This document shows positions 9,772 through 18,834 of a stretch of DNA of 64,000 nt, piece by piece. The notes beneath the pieces were generated by a model. It was given only the letters and a program-made list of their open reading frames with translations, was not told the origin of the DNA and did no database searches. The translations under genes were made by a program, and so were the position numbers. Origin of the DNA: Chloroflexota bacterium (lineage in GTDB: Bacteria; Chloroflexota; Limnocylindria; Limnocylindrales; CSP1-4); the NCBI GenBank assembly GCA_030447745.1, contig JAUJOH010000003.1, positions 192,486-256,485 on the forward strand, given 5' to 3'. Within the stretch, counting starts at the first letter, position 1. Every line of letters begins with the position of its first letter.

Positions 9772-11109
9772 ATGTCCCCCAGGTCCACACCCCGCTTCCG
9801 TGCGCCCGCCATGCTCGCCCTCGCTTTCGCCGTTCTCCTCGGCGCGGCAGCCTGTGGTGGCGGCCGTGCCACCCCCGCGGCGCCCGAGTCCTCCAGCGCA
9901 CCATCGGCGGCGTCCGCGGCCGCCTCGCCTACCGGCCGGGCGTCAGCGGCCGGCTCGGCAACTGCCGGAGCGTCGTCGTCCGCGTCACCGGACCGATCGG
10001 CGACGACCACCGCGGACGGAGCCTTCGATCCCGAGCGTGTTTCGGTGACGCTGGAGCCGTACGTCGACATTCCCGGCGCACCACTCGCCGTGACCGCGCC
10101 GTCGGACGGCAGCGGCCGCCTCTTCGTGACGGAACGCGGCGGACGGGTCTGGGTGATCCGGGACGGCCGGCGCGCGGAGCAGCCGTTCCTCGACATCGCG
10201 ACCCGGGTCACGGCGGGCGGCGAGCAGGGCCTGCTCGGCTTCGCGCTCCATCCCCGCTTCCCGGACGACCCACGCTTCTTCATCTACTACACGGACACGG
10301 AGCGGGACCAGATCGTCGCAGAACGGCGTCTCGATCCGTCCGATCCTGAGCGTGCCGATCCCGGCTACGAGCGGGAGCTGCTTCGGATGGACGACTTCGC
10401 GGGCAACCACAACGGCGGCGGCCTCGCCTTCGACGGCGACGGGCTGCTGTACATCGCGACCGGCGACGGCGGCGGCGCCGGCGATCCCCAGAACACTGGG
10501 CAGCGGCTCGATACGCACCTCGGCAAGCTCCTGCGGATCGGCGTCGACGACGCGACCGACGGTCGGCCCTACACGATTCCGGACGACAACCCGTTTGTGG
10601 GGCGGCCGGACGCGATGCCCGAGATCTGGCACCTGGGCCTCCGCAATCCGTGGCGGTTCAGCTTCGATCGCGAGACCGGCGACCTCTGGATCGGCGACGT
10701 TGGCCAGGGCCAGTGGGAGGAGATCGACGTGGCGCGCGCCGGTGCGTCCGGCCTCAACTTCGGGTGGAGCGTTGCGGAGGGCAACCACTGCTTCCGCCAG
10801 GACGACTGCTCGACCGAGGGACTGACTGGGCCGGTGACCGAGTACTCGCACGAGCTCGGTTGCTCGGTCACGGGCGGCGTCGTCTACCGGGGCAGCGAGT
10901 GGCCCGGCCTCGAGGGCGCCTACCTGTTCGCGGACTACTGCACCGGCACGATGTGGGCGATCGACGCCCGGAGCGAGTCGGTGGAGGCGCCGACGATCGT
11001 GGCGGAGACGGGCCGCGCCATCAGCTCCTTCGGCGAGGACGAGGCCGGCGAGGTCTACGCCACGGACCTGAGCGGCGCGCTGCTGCGCGTCACGGCGCCG
11101 GAGCGGTGA
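9772..11109 (+). CDS. PQQ-type glucose/sorbosone dehydrogenase lipoprotein
   Basis: A 445-aa extracytoplasmic sugar dehydrogenase-like beta-propeller. Residues 1-28 are a lipoprotein signal with lipobox LLGAAAC. Residues about 30-85 are a Ser/Ala/Pro linker. The rest is the soluble aldose sugar dehydrogenase (GSDH) domain: GGRVWVI, GEQGLLGFALHP, the active-site stretch NHNGGGLAFDGDG, YIATGDGGGAGDP, and LGLRNPWRFSFD. Such enzymes oxidise aldoses at the membrane using PQQ. Cofactor use here is inferred from family, and no pqq biosynthesis genes are in the window. It starts 9 bp after the DUF72 stop, suggesting one transcript. Confidence 0.9.
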   Translation: MSPRSTPRFRAPAMLALAFAVLLGAAACGGGRATPAAPESSSAPSAASAAASPTGRASAAGSATAGASSSASPDRSATTTADGAFDPERVSVTLEPYVDIPGAPLAVTAPSDGSGRLFVTERGGRVWVIRDGRRAEQPFLDIATRVTAGGEQGLLGFALHPRFPDDPRFFIYYTDTERDQIVAERRLDPSDPERADPGYERELLRMDDFAGNHNGGGLAFDGDGLLYIATGDGGGAGDPQNTGQRLDTHLGKLLRIGVDDATDGRPYTIPDDNPFVGRPDAMPEIWHLGLRNPWRFSFDRETGDLWIGDVGQGQWEEIDVARAGASGLNFGWSVAEGNHCFRQDDCSTEGLTGPVTEYSHELGCSVTGGVVYRGSEWPGLEGAYLFADYCTGTMWAIDARSESVEAPTIVAETGRAISSFGEDEAGEVYATDLSGALLRVTAPER

Positions 11110-11218
11110 CAATGGCCGCCATGTCGACCGTCCAGTGCGTACCGTCTGCAAGGGCATCGTCAGCGTGCCCCGGAACCGCGGCACTCGTCCGTGACGGTTG
11201 GTCCGGGACGGTGTGGCC

Positions 11219-13942
11219 GTGAACTCCCGCCGTCCCATCCGTCGACGCGCGAGCGCCGCCGGCTATTCGCGCGCGCTGAACCGATATCCCTACTCCATCC
11301 ACCGTCGGACGCGGCCGCGTGCCGGCGGCAGCCGGCTGCCGGCCATCCTCGCGATCATCGCCCTGACAGCCGTCGTGATGGTCGGCGGCAGCATCGGCAT
11401 GATGGGCGTCGCCGCCGTGGCGACGGTGACGGCCCTCTCGACGGATCTCCCGGACCCGGCGAACCTGCAGGACCTGACCTTCTCCCAGCCGTCGGTCGTC
11501 TACGACCGGAGCGGCGAGATCGAGCTGGCACGCTTCCAGCAGCAGCTGCGCTGGGTGGTTGCCTACAACGATGTTCCGAAGCTCGTGCTCGACGCAACGG
11601 TCACGGCGGAGGATCGCTCCTTCTGGAAGAACGACGGCTACGACCCGGCGGCGATCCTCCAGGCGATCTCGGAGAACGTCAGCGGCGAGAGCGACCGCGG
11701 CGCGTCGACGATCACGCAGCAGCTCGTGCGGGCGCGCCTGCTGCCGGACGAGTACGTCCAGCCTGACTCAGACCGCTACCTGCGCAAGGCGAAGGAGCTG
11801 ATCCAGGCGGCCCGGCTGACCGAGGCATTCCCGGGTGAGAAGGGCAAGCAGCAGATCATCACCGCGTACCTCAACGAGATCTACTACGGGCACGACGCCT
11901 ACGGGATCGCCGCTGCTGCCCGCGTCTACTTCGGGATCGACGACCTGCGGGAGCTGACCGCCGCGCAGGCCGCCCTGCTCGCCGCCCTGCCGAAGTCGCC
12001 CTCGACGATGGACCCGTATCGGTTCGCGAAGCCGGACAAGGACGGCAACCTCGTGGTCCCGGACGACGCGCCGCCGATCGTCCGCCGGAACTACATCCTC
12101 CGCAACCTCGCCGGGTCGCGCTGGACGGACCTCACGCCACGCCAGCTGCGCGAGGCGCTGACGGAGCCGGTGATCCTGTCCGGCGAGGAACCGCTGGTCC
12201 TTCGCGCCCCGCATTTCACTTGGCAGGTGCGCCGCCGGTTGATCGAGATCCTGGGCAGCGAGGAAGCCGTCACGACCGGCGGCTACCGGGTGGTCACGAG
12301 CCTCGACTGGAATGCGCAGCGGCTGGCGGAGAAGTGGCTGACCGCGTCGGCGATCGCGCCGAACGTCAAGCGCGAGACGGCCGACAAGTTGCTCGAGAGC
12401 CTCAAGATCCCTGAGTCGGACCGGACCTGGATCAACCAGCTGCGCGGGAAGGACCTCCACAACGGCGCGCTCGTCGCGATCGACTACCTGACCGGCAACG
12501 TCCTTGCCTACGCCGGCAGCGCCGGCTACTACCGGGACGACCTCGCCTCGCCGGAGTTCGAGCCGAAGTACGACGCGGCCGGCGACGGCGAACGGCAGCC
12601 CGGGTCGGCGTTCAAGCCAATCGTCTACGCGACCGGGTTCGAGCAGCGGGAGCTGACCCCGGCCAGTCTGCTCCTCGATATCACCACCGAGTTCGATCCC
12701 AAGCAGAAGTGGGCGCCGCGCAACGCGGACCAGCTCGACCGCGGCCCGATCCTCGCCCGTAAGGCGCTCCAGTACTCGCTCAACGTGCCGGCCATCCGCG
12801 CGCTGGAGCGGATCGGCAACGAGGCCGTCGCCAGACAGGCCGAGGCGATGGGGATCCGGTTCGCCGGCGGCGAGCTGGCGTTCCTTCAGTCCGGGCTCTC
12901 GGGCGCGATCGGCACCGTCGAAGTACGCCCGATCGACCTCACCGCGGCCTACGGCACGCTCGCCAACGGCGGTCGCTACCTGCCGCCGCAGATGATCCTC
13001 CAGGTCCAGGACAGCAACGGCAAGGTGGTCTGGGAGGCCCCGAAGCCGGAGCCGAAACAGGTCCTGAGCGCGGAGTCGGCCTTCCTCGTCACGGATATCC
13101 TCGAGGGCAACACCGATCCGGACCAGAACCCCGGCTGGGCGGCGAGGACGATGCTCACCAACGGCCCGGACGGATCGCGCCGTCCGGCCGCCGTGAAGAC
13201 GGGCACCGCGAACGAGGCGCGTGACCTGGCCACGTATGGCTACCTGCCGCCGCCCCGGACCGCGGGCCTGCCCGGATTGGCGGTCGGGATCTGGATGGGC
13301 AACAGCGACCACTCCAACCCCGATGCCGAGAAGGCCGCCACGTCGCTCACGGCAGCCGCCCCCCTGTGGCGTGCGTTCATGCGGGACATGTCGGCCCGAT
13401 GGCCGGTCACCGAGTTCGACGCGCCGGAGGGCGTGGTCGAGGCACGAGCGGACAAGTGGTCCGGCGGACGCCCCGGTCCGTGGACCCGCGACACGGTCGA
13501 GGAATGGTTCATCGCGGGCACAGAGCCGGGCGCGGACGGCGAGGTCGACCCCCCGGGTCTCCTCTACTCGAGAGCCTGCGGCGACTGGCGGGTCGACGCT
13601 CTCAAGGCGGAGCTCGGACCGACCGAGTGGGACCGCGATGTCGCGGACTGGATGGCGCGGGCGCGCCGCGGCCCAGGGGCGGAGGGCCGCCACGAGTCGC
13701 GGACGGCGTACATGCGGGGCGAGTACTCGTGGGGTGGCCGGATCCTCGGCCCGTGCTTCCGGCCGCGCCCGGTCCTGCTACCGGCGCCGCCCGGGCCCGA
13801 ACCGACACCGTCGCCGACACCGGAGCCGTCACCCGCCGACGCCACCGGCTCGGGCGGCCCGGACACCGGCGGCGGCGCTGGAAACGGCAACGGGAATGGC
13901 AACGGGAATGGCAACGGCGGGCCGAACCCCCCGCCGCCGTGA
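11219..13942 (+). CDS. Class A penicillin-binding protein (PBP1A-like)
   Basis: A 907-aa bifunctional peptidoglycan synthase. One N-terminal transmembrane helix (LPAILAIIALTAVVMVGGS) precedes a GT51 glycosyltransferase domain with the catalytic Glu in TAEDRSFW and the GASTITQQLV motif. The transpeptidase domain has Ser463 in PGSAFKPI (SxxK), SLN in QYSLNVPAIR, and Lys660 in VKTGTANE (KTG). The tail is low-complexity: Pro/Thr-rich, then repeated Gly-Asn (GNGNGNGNGNGNGG). GTG 11219 has GGGACGG 7 nt upstream; TTG 11198 and GTG 11213 are in-frame alternatives. The gene follows the dehydrogenase by about 110 bp. Confidence 0.93.
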   Translation: MNSRRPIRRRASAAGYSRALNRYPYSIHRRTRPRAGGSRLPAILAIIALTAVVMVGGSIGMMGVAAVATVTALSTDLPDPANLQDLTFSQPSVVYDRSGEIELARFQQQLRWVVAYNDVPKLVLDATVTAEDRSFWKNDGYDPAAILQAISENVSGESDRGASTITQQLVRARLLPDEYVQPDSDRYLRKAKELIQAARLTEAFPGEKGKQQIITAYLNEIYYGHDAYGIAAAARVYFGIDDLRELTAAQAALLAALPKSPSTMDPYRFAKPDKDGNLVVPDDAPPIVRRNYILRNLAGSRWTDLTPRQLREALTEPVILSGEEPLVLRAPHFTWQVRRRLIEILGSEEAVTTGGYRVVTSLDWNAQRLAEKWLTASAIAPNVKRETADKLLESLKIPESDRTWINQLRGKDLHNGALVAIDYLTGNVLAYAGSAGYYRDDLASPEFEPKYDAAGDGERQPGSAFKPIVYATGFEQRELTPASLLLDITTEFDPKQKWAPRNADQLDRGPILARKALQYSLNVPAIRALERIGNEAVARQAEAMGIRFAGGELAFLQSGLSGAIGTVEVRPIDLTAAYGTLANGGRYLPPQMILQVQDSNGKVVWEAPKPEPKQVLSAESAFLVTDILEGNTDPDQNPGWAARTMLTNGPDGSRRPAAVKTGTANEARDLATYGYLPPPRTAGLPGLAVGIWMGNSDHSNPDAEKAATSLTAAAPLWRAFMRDMSARWPVTEFDAPEGVVEARADKWSGGRPGPWTRDTVEEWFIAGTEPGADGEVDPPGLLYSRACGDWRVDALKAELGPTEWDRDVADWMARARRGPGAEGRHESRTAYMRGEYSWGGRILGPCFRPRPVLLPAPPGPEPTPSPTPEPSPADATGSGGPDTGGGAGNGNGNGNGNGNGGPNPPPP

Positions 13943-14254
13943 CCCGCGGTCGGCGTGCGCGCGTGCCGCAAGCTGCCTGACCCGCCGGCGGAATCCGTGA
14001 TTCCGGGATGGGCCGGGCGCGACGACGACACGGAGTCGCCGGCCGGCAGCGACGACGGCATGGAATCGGCGTCGCCGGCGGCTTCCTGACCGCTCTCGGG
14101 CCGGTCGGCGGTGCTGGCCCGCGTGGCTGCGGGCGAGCAGCTTGTAGGCCGATGATAGGCGTGGGTGCCGACGCGTTGCCCGCACGCCCGTCGTCGTCGG
14201 GCACAGTCCGCTTGCTCGGCCCAACCGAGCAAGGGACAAGGGATGGAGGTACGG
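13943..14254. other. Intergenic leader region before glsB-like gene
   Basis: No ORF with coding character is seen in about 310 bp. A weak hairpin, GGAATC-CGT-GATTCC (about 13990-14004), lies behind the PBP gene without a T-run. The main structure is the 9-bp hairpin at 14211-14233, listed separately. No confident promoter was found. Confidence 0.5.
14211..14233 (+). promoter_or_regulatory. Perfect 9-bp hairpin in the leader of the glsB-like gene
   Basis: CTTGCTCGG (14211-14219) pairs perfectly with CCGAGCAAG (14225-14233) around a CCCAA loop. It ends 12 nt before the GGAGGT ribosome-binding site (14246-14250). No T-run follows, so it reads as an mRNA leader structure or protein-binding dyad rather than a terminator. 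Confidence 0.6.
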
Positions 14255-14539
14255 ATGATCACCAATATCATTGTGTGGCTCGTGGTCGGCGCGATTGCCG
14301 GCTACCTGGCGGGGTTCCTCGTCAAGGGTGACGAGGGGCTCGGCGTGATCGGGCACATCGTGCTCGGCATCGTCGGCGCGGTCGTGGGCGGCTTCCTTGC
14401 CAATACGCTCCTCGGCCTCGACATCGACACCGGCTTCAACATCGCCACGATCATCGTCGCCACCATCGGCGCGATCATCACCGTTCTCGTCGTCAGTGCC
14501 ATCACCGGCCGCAGTCGCGCGGGGCGCGGCACGGTCTGA
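14255..14539 (+). CDS. GlsB/YeaQ/YmgE family stress membrane protein
   Basis: A 94-aa protein with three hydrophobic helices: IIVWLVVGAIAGYLAGFLV, a Gly-rich IGHIVLGIVGAVVGGFLAN, and ATIIVATIGAIITVLVVSAI. This is the transglycosylase-associated (YeaQ/YmgE) fold, with conserved GAIAGYLA and GIVGAVVGG glycines. The family is commonly induced by envelope or acid stress; its molecular role is unclear. ATG 14255 is chosen because GGAGGT lies just upstream; ATG 14243 (MEVRM) is in frame. Two hairpins flank the gene, and the next gene is an SRPBCC protein in the same orientation. Confidence 0.88.
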   Translation: MITNIIVWLVVGAIAGYLAGFLVKGDEGLGVIGHIVLGIVGAVVGGFLANTLLGLDIDTGFNIATIIVATIGAIITVLVVSAITGRSRAGRGTV

Positions 14540-14579
14540 CGTACGGGCCGCCCAAGGCCCCTCGCAGTTGGTCAGGCAC

Positions 14580-14612
14580 CGGACGCCCACCGAGCTGCTC
14601 GGTGGGCGTCCG
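14580..14612 (+). terminator. Perfect 15-bp GC-rich hairpin between glsB-like and SRPBCC genes
   Basis: CGGACGCCCACCGAG (14580-14594) pairs perfectly with 14598-14612 around CTG. No T-run follows, so it may be a terminator or attenuator of the glsB-like transcript, or a 5' structure of the SRPBCC mRNA, whose ribosome-binding site lies only about 25 nt further on. The stem is the strongest in the region. Confidence 0.6.
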
Positions 14613-14646
14613 CACGTTCAACGGAGCAGCTAGTGAAAGGAGCCAA

Positions 14647-15111
14647 ATGTCGACCGTCGTGGAATCGATTGACGTCCAGGTCCCGGTGCGCACCGCGTAC
14701 GATCAGTGGACGCAGTTCGAGGAGTTCCCGAAGTTCATGTCGGGTGTCGAGCGTGTCGATCAGCTGGACGACACCCGCCTCCACTGGGTGGCGAGGGTTG
14801 CCGGCAAGACCAAGGAGTGGGACGCCACGATCACTGAGCAGACCCCGGATCAGCGCGTCGCATGGACTTCGACCTCCGGTGCCGAGAATGCCGGTGTCGT
14901 GACGTTCCACCGCATCGACGAGAACACGACGCGGGTGACGGTCCAGATGGAGGTCGATCCGGAGGGGCTCGTGGAGAGCGTCGGCGACAAGCTCGGCGTG
15001 CCGGGCGGGCAGGTCAAGGGCGACTTGGAACGGTTCAAGGAGTTCATCGAGTCGCGCGGCCGCGAGACCGGTGCCTGGCGCGGCGAGGTGAACCAGGGCG
15101 ATCTCACCTAG
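14647..15111 (+). CDS. SRPBCC family (polyketide cyclase/dehydrase-like) protein
   Basis: A 154-aa START-like (SRPBCC) protein beginning STVVESIDVQVPVRTAYDQW, followed by FEEFPKFMSGVERVDQLDD and ARVAGKTKEWDATITEQ, the standard opening of bacterial cyclase/dehydrase proteins that bind hydrophobic ligands in a helix-grip cavity. The C-terminal helix carries GDLERFKEFIESRG. The ligand and any catalytic role are unknown. In many genomes this family sits with GlsB, CsbD and similar stress genes, as it does here. The ribosome-binding site AAAGGAG is strong and fixes ATG 14647. Confidence 0.88.
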   Translation: MSTVVESIDVQVPVRTAYDQWTQFEEFPKFMSGVERVDQLDDTRLHWVARVAGKTKEWDATITEQTPDQRVAWTSTSGAENAGVVTFHRIDENTTRVTVQMEVDPEGLVESVGDKLGVPGGQVKGDLERFKEFIESRGRETGAWRGEVNQGDLT

Positions 15112-15185
15112 TCGCGGGCTCCGGAGGTCACCCCCTCCGGACCACGCGGACCCCTCAGCCAGCGCGCGAGCGCGGAGCGAAGACC

Positions 15186-15584
15186 GTGAACCGGATCTAC
15201 TTCGAGCCACAGATCATGTCGCTCCCGACCGGGGCTGAGATGGCGGCGGAGGTGGCACAACCGATGCCCGGGGCGGCCGAGGCGCTCGGCCACCTGGCCG
15301 ACAGCTACGAGCTGGTGGTGCTCGGCAACCCGCCGCGCCGGGTGCTCGATGCGTTCGAGGTGCCGATCCGCGCGACCTCCGATCTACCCGCCGAACCCGC
15401 GTTCGGCAGCTGGCTGATCACCGACGACCCCAGCAGCTGCCTCCAGCGGCCACCGGGTCTGAAGACGATCCTGATCGGTCCGCGCCGGCCAGTGACGAAC
15501 AAGCCCGCCCCGCGCTGCGACGTCGAGGCTCGCGACCTCAACGCGGCGGTCGTCGAGATCCTGACGCGGGAGGCGATGGCCTAG
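15186..15584 (+). CDS. Small HAD-like protein lacking the catalytic Asp
   Basis: A 132-aa protein beginning at GTG 15186. Stretches such as HLADSYELVVLGNPPRRVLDAF and GLKTILIGPRRPVTNKPAPRCDVEARDLNAAVVEIL resemble the core Rossmann strands of HAD phosphatases: the motif II region, the LKTILIGP strand, and the terminal strand before the last helix. The N-terminal DxD nucleophile motif is absent, so it is probably not a phosphatase. A non-catalytic or heavily shortened relative is likely. It follows the SRPBCC gene by 74 bp in the same direction. Function unknown. Confidence 0.65.
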   Translation: MNRIYFEPQIMSLPTGAEMAAEVAQPMPGAAEALGHLADSYELVVLGNPPRRVLDAFEVPIRATSDLPAEPAFGSWLITDDPSSCLQRPPGLKTILIGPRRPVTNKPAPRCDVEARDLNAAVVEILTREAMA

Positions 15585-15710
15585 GGCGTCCCCGGAGGCC
15601 CTGTTACGCCGCTGCAATGGCGGTCGAACGCGGTTACGCCGTCGTTGCACACCAGTGGCGCCTACGCTCCGGGCACGGTCAATCGACCGCCAAACCGACA
15701 TCACCGCGAC

Positions 15711-15786
15711 GGGACGCTTGTGACGGGGCGTCCCCTCCTTCCCGCGGACGGCTCGAGTCCCCTCCTCGAGCCGTCCGTTCTTTTTT
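15711..15786 (+). terminator. Rho-independent terminator preceded by a second hairpin
   Basis: GGACGGCTCGAG (15746-15757) pairs perfectly with CTCGAGCCGTCC (15765-15776) around TCCCCTC and is followed by a T-rich tract (15778-15786). This is the clearest intrinsic terminator in the window. A weaker 7-bp hairpin, GGGACGC...GCGTCCC (15711-15734), precedes it. The upstream 125 bp after the HAD-like stop has no ORF but contains two copies of GTTACGCCG. A small RNA ending here is possible but unproven. Confidence 0.85.
15755..15780 (+). repeat. Left outer direct repeat (26 bp, within the terminator)
   Basis: Identical in 25 of 26 positions to 22792-22817. It includes the loop and right arm of the terminator. 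At the right-hand copy the left arm is missing, as expected if recombination happened within the terminator sequence. Confidence 0.8.
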
Positions 15787-15814
15787 GTGCTCGGGATGAG
15801 ACGTCCGGCGTCAC

Positions 15815-15838
15815 CTGACCACCTATCTGACCACCTAC
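15815..15838 (+). repeat. Left inner direct repeat (two CTGACCACCTAT units)
   Basis: Two adjacent 12-mers (15815-15826, 15827-15838, last base C). The same tandem pair occurs at 22689-22712 in the same orientation. It lies directly beyond the integrase stop, so it is a candidate attachment core or integrase arm-binding site. Confidence 0.85.
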
Positions 15839-15841
15839 CGC

Positions 15842-16111
15842 TTATCCGAGCGCCCGATCCATCGCCTCGATCGCTTGCCGTTGCATCGTCTCAGTGGCGT
15901 GTGCGTACGTCTCAATCGTGGTCCGCGCGGAGCGGTGGCCGGCGATCTCCTGGACGACCTTGAGCGGCACAGCGGCCTCGAGGAGGTGAGTGATGCCGGT
16001 ACGCCGGGTCCCGAGCGCCCCGTGTTCGTGTTGGGCCAGATCGTCGGCCAACGCGAGCGTCGGCTGGCGCTTCACGGGCTCAGGGGCACGGTGTGCGGTC
16101 ACTGGCGGCAC
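15842..16111 (-). pseudogene. Tyrosine recombinase (phage integrase) C-terminal remnant
   Basis: The last 60 residues are a phage-integrase catalytic C-terminus: RRTGITHLLEAAVPLKVVQ, then GHRSARTT and the Tyr in IETYAHATETMQ. The usual HDLR box reads LGTR, so the first His of HxxR is lost. The N-terminal SAM-like and most of the catalytic domain are missing, and upstream bases give no integrase homology in any frame by eye. The piece is therefore a non-functional remnant. It sits just inside the left repeat of the island and reads toward it, the normal position for an island integrase. Confidence 0.75.
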
Positions 16112-16531
16112 GTCCGTCCTCGGACATCAGCTCGGCGCGGGTCGTTGGTCAGGCAGCCTGGCCGCCTCCAAACGCCTGTCGCGTGTATGTTGTGCCAGTC
16201 GTGAATGCTCGTGAGACGAAGAACGTGAGCCTCGGGCGCACGTCGCTGGTGGTGGCGGCCAGCGACGGCCCGGGTGGATGAGGCAGGCACGGTTCGACGT
16301 CTGTTCATCGCGACGACCACGCGAATACGTGGTCCGCGCAGTCGAGATCCGTGCCGGTAGATGGGTCGCCGGGCACCTAGAGCTACGTCGATCGTTGAGG
16401 CATCTCCGGTGAGGACGTCGGCCCGACGATCGGTCCGTCGGCGGGTTCGGCGCGCGGAACGACGGACGGTCCGCACCGGCGCGGCAGGGCCCTCCGCTCC
16501 ACGAGCGATCGGTCTTCCGAGCGCGCAGCCG
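16112..16531. other. Non-coding stretch between integrase remnant and nfeD-like gene
   Basis: About 420 bp with no ORF of convincing codon use. It should contain the promoter of the nfeD-slipin operon, but no clear -35/-10 pair was recognised. A small dyad CCACG-N6-CGTGG lies near 16318-16333. The base composition is less GC-rich than the flanks. Confidence 0.4.
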
Positions 16532-17884
16532 ATGGCCCGTGCGGCAACGCTCCGCCGGCTTGCACCACTTCTCCTGTTCGTCGGGCTCGCGGTCCTCGCT
16601 CCGTCGGTCGCGGCTCAGTCGCCCGGGGAAGTCCGGGTCTTGGAACTGGACGGGATGATCAATCCCGTGTCCGAGCGCTACCTCGTTCGGGGGATCGAAG
16701 ACGCCGCCAACGACGGCGCCGGGCTCGTCCTGATCGAGCTCGACACGCCGGGCGGACTGCTGGACGCGACCCAGTCGCTGACCGAGGCCATGCTCGCGAG
16801 CCGCGTTCCGATCGCCGTGTACGTCACGCCGCAGGGGTCCCGCGCTGCGTCGGCGGGCGTGTTCGTCACGATGGCGGGGCACGTTGCGGCGATGGCCCCG
16901 AACACCCGCATCGGCGCCGCCACGCCCGTATCCGGTGACGGATCCGAGATCCCCGAAGACCTGCGCACCAAGCTCGTGAACGACACGGTTGCGTACGCGC
17001 GTTCGATTGCGACTGCCCGCGGCCGGAACGCCGACTGGGCCGAGGATGCGGTTCGCGATGCCGTCGTCATCGACGCCGCGGAGGCACTCGAGCTCGACGT
17101 GATCGATCTCGTCACCGCGGATCGGGCCTCGCTTCTCGGAGAGATCGAAGGACGAACAGTGACACTCCCGGCCGGCGAGACAACGATCAACACGACCGGA
17201 ATGCCCGTCGTCGAGCGTCCGATGTCGCCGTTCGAGCAGCTGTTCATGGCCATCGCCGACCCGAACATCGCGCTCCTCCTGCTCAGCCTCGGGGGGATCG
17301 GGGTCTATTTCGAGCTGGCCAACCCCGGGACGATGCTCCCGGGGATCGTGGGCGTGATCTTCCTGATCCTCGCCTTCCTGAGTCTCGGCACGCTCCCGTT
17401 GAGCTACGCGGGGCTCGCCTTCGTGATCCTCGGGCTGGTTCTGCTCGGGGCGGAGGTGTTCGTCGCATCCGGAGGACTCCTCGGCGCGGGCGGCGTGGTT
17501 GCCTTCGGTCTCGGGTCACTCCTCCTGATCGACGAGCGGCAGGCGCCGTTTCTCGAGGTCAGCCGGCCGCTCATCCTCGCGCTCACGGTCGGCATGGGAC
17601 TGTTCGTTCTCGTCGCACTGCGCGGGGTGATGCAGGTTCGGCGGAAACCCCCGTTCGTTGGTCCGGACGACCTCGTCGGTCGCGTGGCGACCGTGAGGTC
17701 CCCCGGCGAGGTCTTGGTGTTCGGAGAGCTGTGGCAGGCGCGTGCGGCCGGCCGCGGCGACGAGCCGCTGACGCGCGGCGCGACGGTGAGGATTGTTGAC
17801 CGTGAAGGCCTCGTGCTCGTCGTTGAGCCGGCGCCGTCCGCCCCTCCCGATCCCATCAGCTCAACTTCGCGTTCGGAACCCTGA
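16532..17884 (+). CDS. NfeD family membrane serine protease (ClpP-class)
   Basis: A 450-aa NfeD1b-type protein. A signal peptide ([17 protein letters not shown]) is followed by a ClpP/crotonase-fold protease domain with Ser107 in SRAASAG, the [13 protein letters not shown] motif, and Lys147 in the helix [13 protein letters not shown], matching the Ser-Lys dyad of archaeal 1510-N. Then come four to five transmembrane helices ([17 protein letters not shown] to [17 protein letters not shown]) and a C-terminal NfeD OB-fold ([20 protein letters not shown]). The family cleaves the C-terminus of partner stomatins. The stop is 11 bp from the slipin start, giving an operon. ATG 16532 starts the signal peptide. 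Confidence 0.92.
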   Translation: MARAATLRRLAPLLLFVGLAVLAPSVAAQSPGEVRVLELDGMINPVSERYLVRGIEDAANDGAGLVLIELDTPGGLLDATQSLTEAMLASRVPIAVYVTPQGSRAASAGVFVTMAGHVAAMAPNTRIGAATPVSGDGSEIPEDLRTKLVNDTVAYARSIATARGRNADWAEDAVRDAVVIDAAEALELDVIDLVTADRASLLGEIEGRTVTLPAGETTINTTGMPVVERPMSPFEQLFMAIADPNIALLLLSLGGIGVYFELANPGTMLPGIVGVIFLILAFLSLGTLPLSYAGLAFVILGLVLLGAEVFVASGGLLGAGGVVAFGLGSLLLIDERQAPFLEVSRPLILALTVGMGLFVLVALRGVMQVRRKPPFVGPDDLVGRVATVRSPGEVLVFGELWQARAAGRGDEPLTRGATVRIVDREGLVLVVEPAPSAPPDPISSTSRSEP

Positions 17885-17895
17885 AGGAGGACTCG

Positions 17896-18777
17896 ATGCC
17901 GGATATCGGCGTACTGATCCCCGCACTCGCCGCGGTCGCCGTCCTGTTCATCACCGTCGTGACGGCGGCCGTGAAGGTCGTGCAGGAGTACGAGCGCGGC
18001 GTGATCTTCCGGCTCGGCCGGCTCGTCGGCGCGAAAGGCCCGGGACTCTTCTTCATCATTCCGGTCATCGACCGGATGATTCGCGTCGACCTCCGGACGG
18101 TGACCCTCGACATCCCGAGCCAGGAGGCGATCACCCGGGACAACGTGACGGTTCGGGTCAACGCGGTCGCCTACTTCCGCGTCCTCGATCCCCAGGCCGC
18201 CGTCGTGCGGGTGGAGAACTACCTGCTCGCGACCACGCTCATCGCCCAGACGACGATGCGGTCCGTGCTGGGCCAGTCGGAGCTCGACGAGCTGCTCAGC
18301 AACCGCGAGGAAATCAACCAGAAGCTCCAGCAGATCATCGATGAGCAGACGGAGCCGTGGGGGGTCAAGGTCTCGATCGTCGAAGTCCGCGACGTCGAGC
18401 TACCGCAGACGATGCAGCGCGCCATGGCCCGTCAGGCCGAGGCGGAACGCGAGAAGCGCGCCCGGATCATCGCCGCCGAGGGCGAGTTCCAGGCGGCCCA
18501 GCGGCTCGCCGATGCCGCGGCCATCATCAACGCCGCGCCGAGCGCGCTCCAGCTGCGCTACCTGCAGGCGCTCGGCGACATCAGCTCAGACCAGACCCGG
18601 ACAATCGTCTTCCCGCTGCCGATGGACCTGATCAGCGCGTTTCTCGGCCAGGGCGGTGACGGGGAGCAGCCGAGCCTCGGGACTCGAGCGGCTGGGCTCA
18701 TCCGGCCGGCGACGCCGCCGTCCGGGCCGCCGTCGCCGTCCGGGCCGCCGATGAGTTCCACCGGGGACCGCGCGTAG
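17896..18777 (+). CDS. Slipin / stomatin-like SPFH domain protein
   Basis: A 293-aa membrane-anchored SPFH protein. The N-terminal helix [19 protein letters not shown] is followed by the slipin hallmark [15 protein letters not shown], then [31 protein letters not shown], and a coiled-coil segment [22 protein letters not shown]. The hydrophobic C-terminal [11 protein letters not shown] resembles the site cut by NfeD proteases in PH1511-type stomatins. The last 35 residues are Pro/Ser-rich. The start is set by AAGGAGG, which overlaps the nfeD stop, so the two are made together and act as a pair in membrane organisation or quality control. Confidence 0.93.
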   Translation: MPDIGVLIPALAAVAVLFITVVTAAVKVVQEYERGVIFRLGRLVGAKGPGLFFIIPVIDRMIRVDLRTVTLDIPSQEAITRDNVTVRVNAVAYFRVLDPQAAVVRVENYLLATTLIAQTTMRSVLGQSELDELLSNREEINQKLQQIIDEQTEPWGVKVSIVEVRDVELPQTMQRAMARQAEAEREKRARIIAAEGEFQAAQRLADAAAIINAAPSALQLRYLQALGDISSDQTRTIVFPLPMDLISAFLGQGGDGEQPSLGTRAAGLIRPATPPSGPPSPSGPPMSSTGDRA

Positions 18778-18834
18778 CTGCCGCACCACCCGTGCGAGGT
18801 ATTCGGCGGGCACCGTGCAGGGCGGGCGCTTCCC

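Noticed and set aside
15746-15776. tRNA T-arm resemblance (GGCTCGAGTCC) in the left repeat
   Set aside because: No acceptor stem, anticodon arm or CCA end can be drawn, and the perfect palindrome with T-run is an intrinsic terminator.
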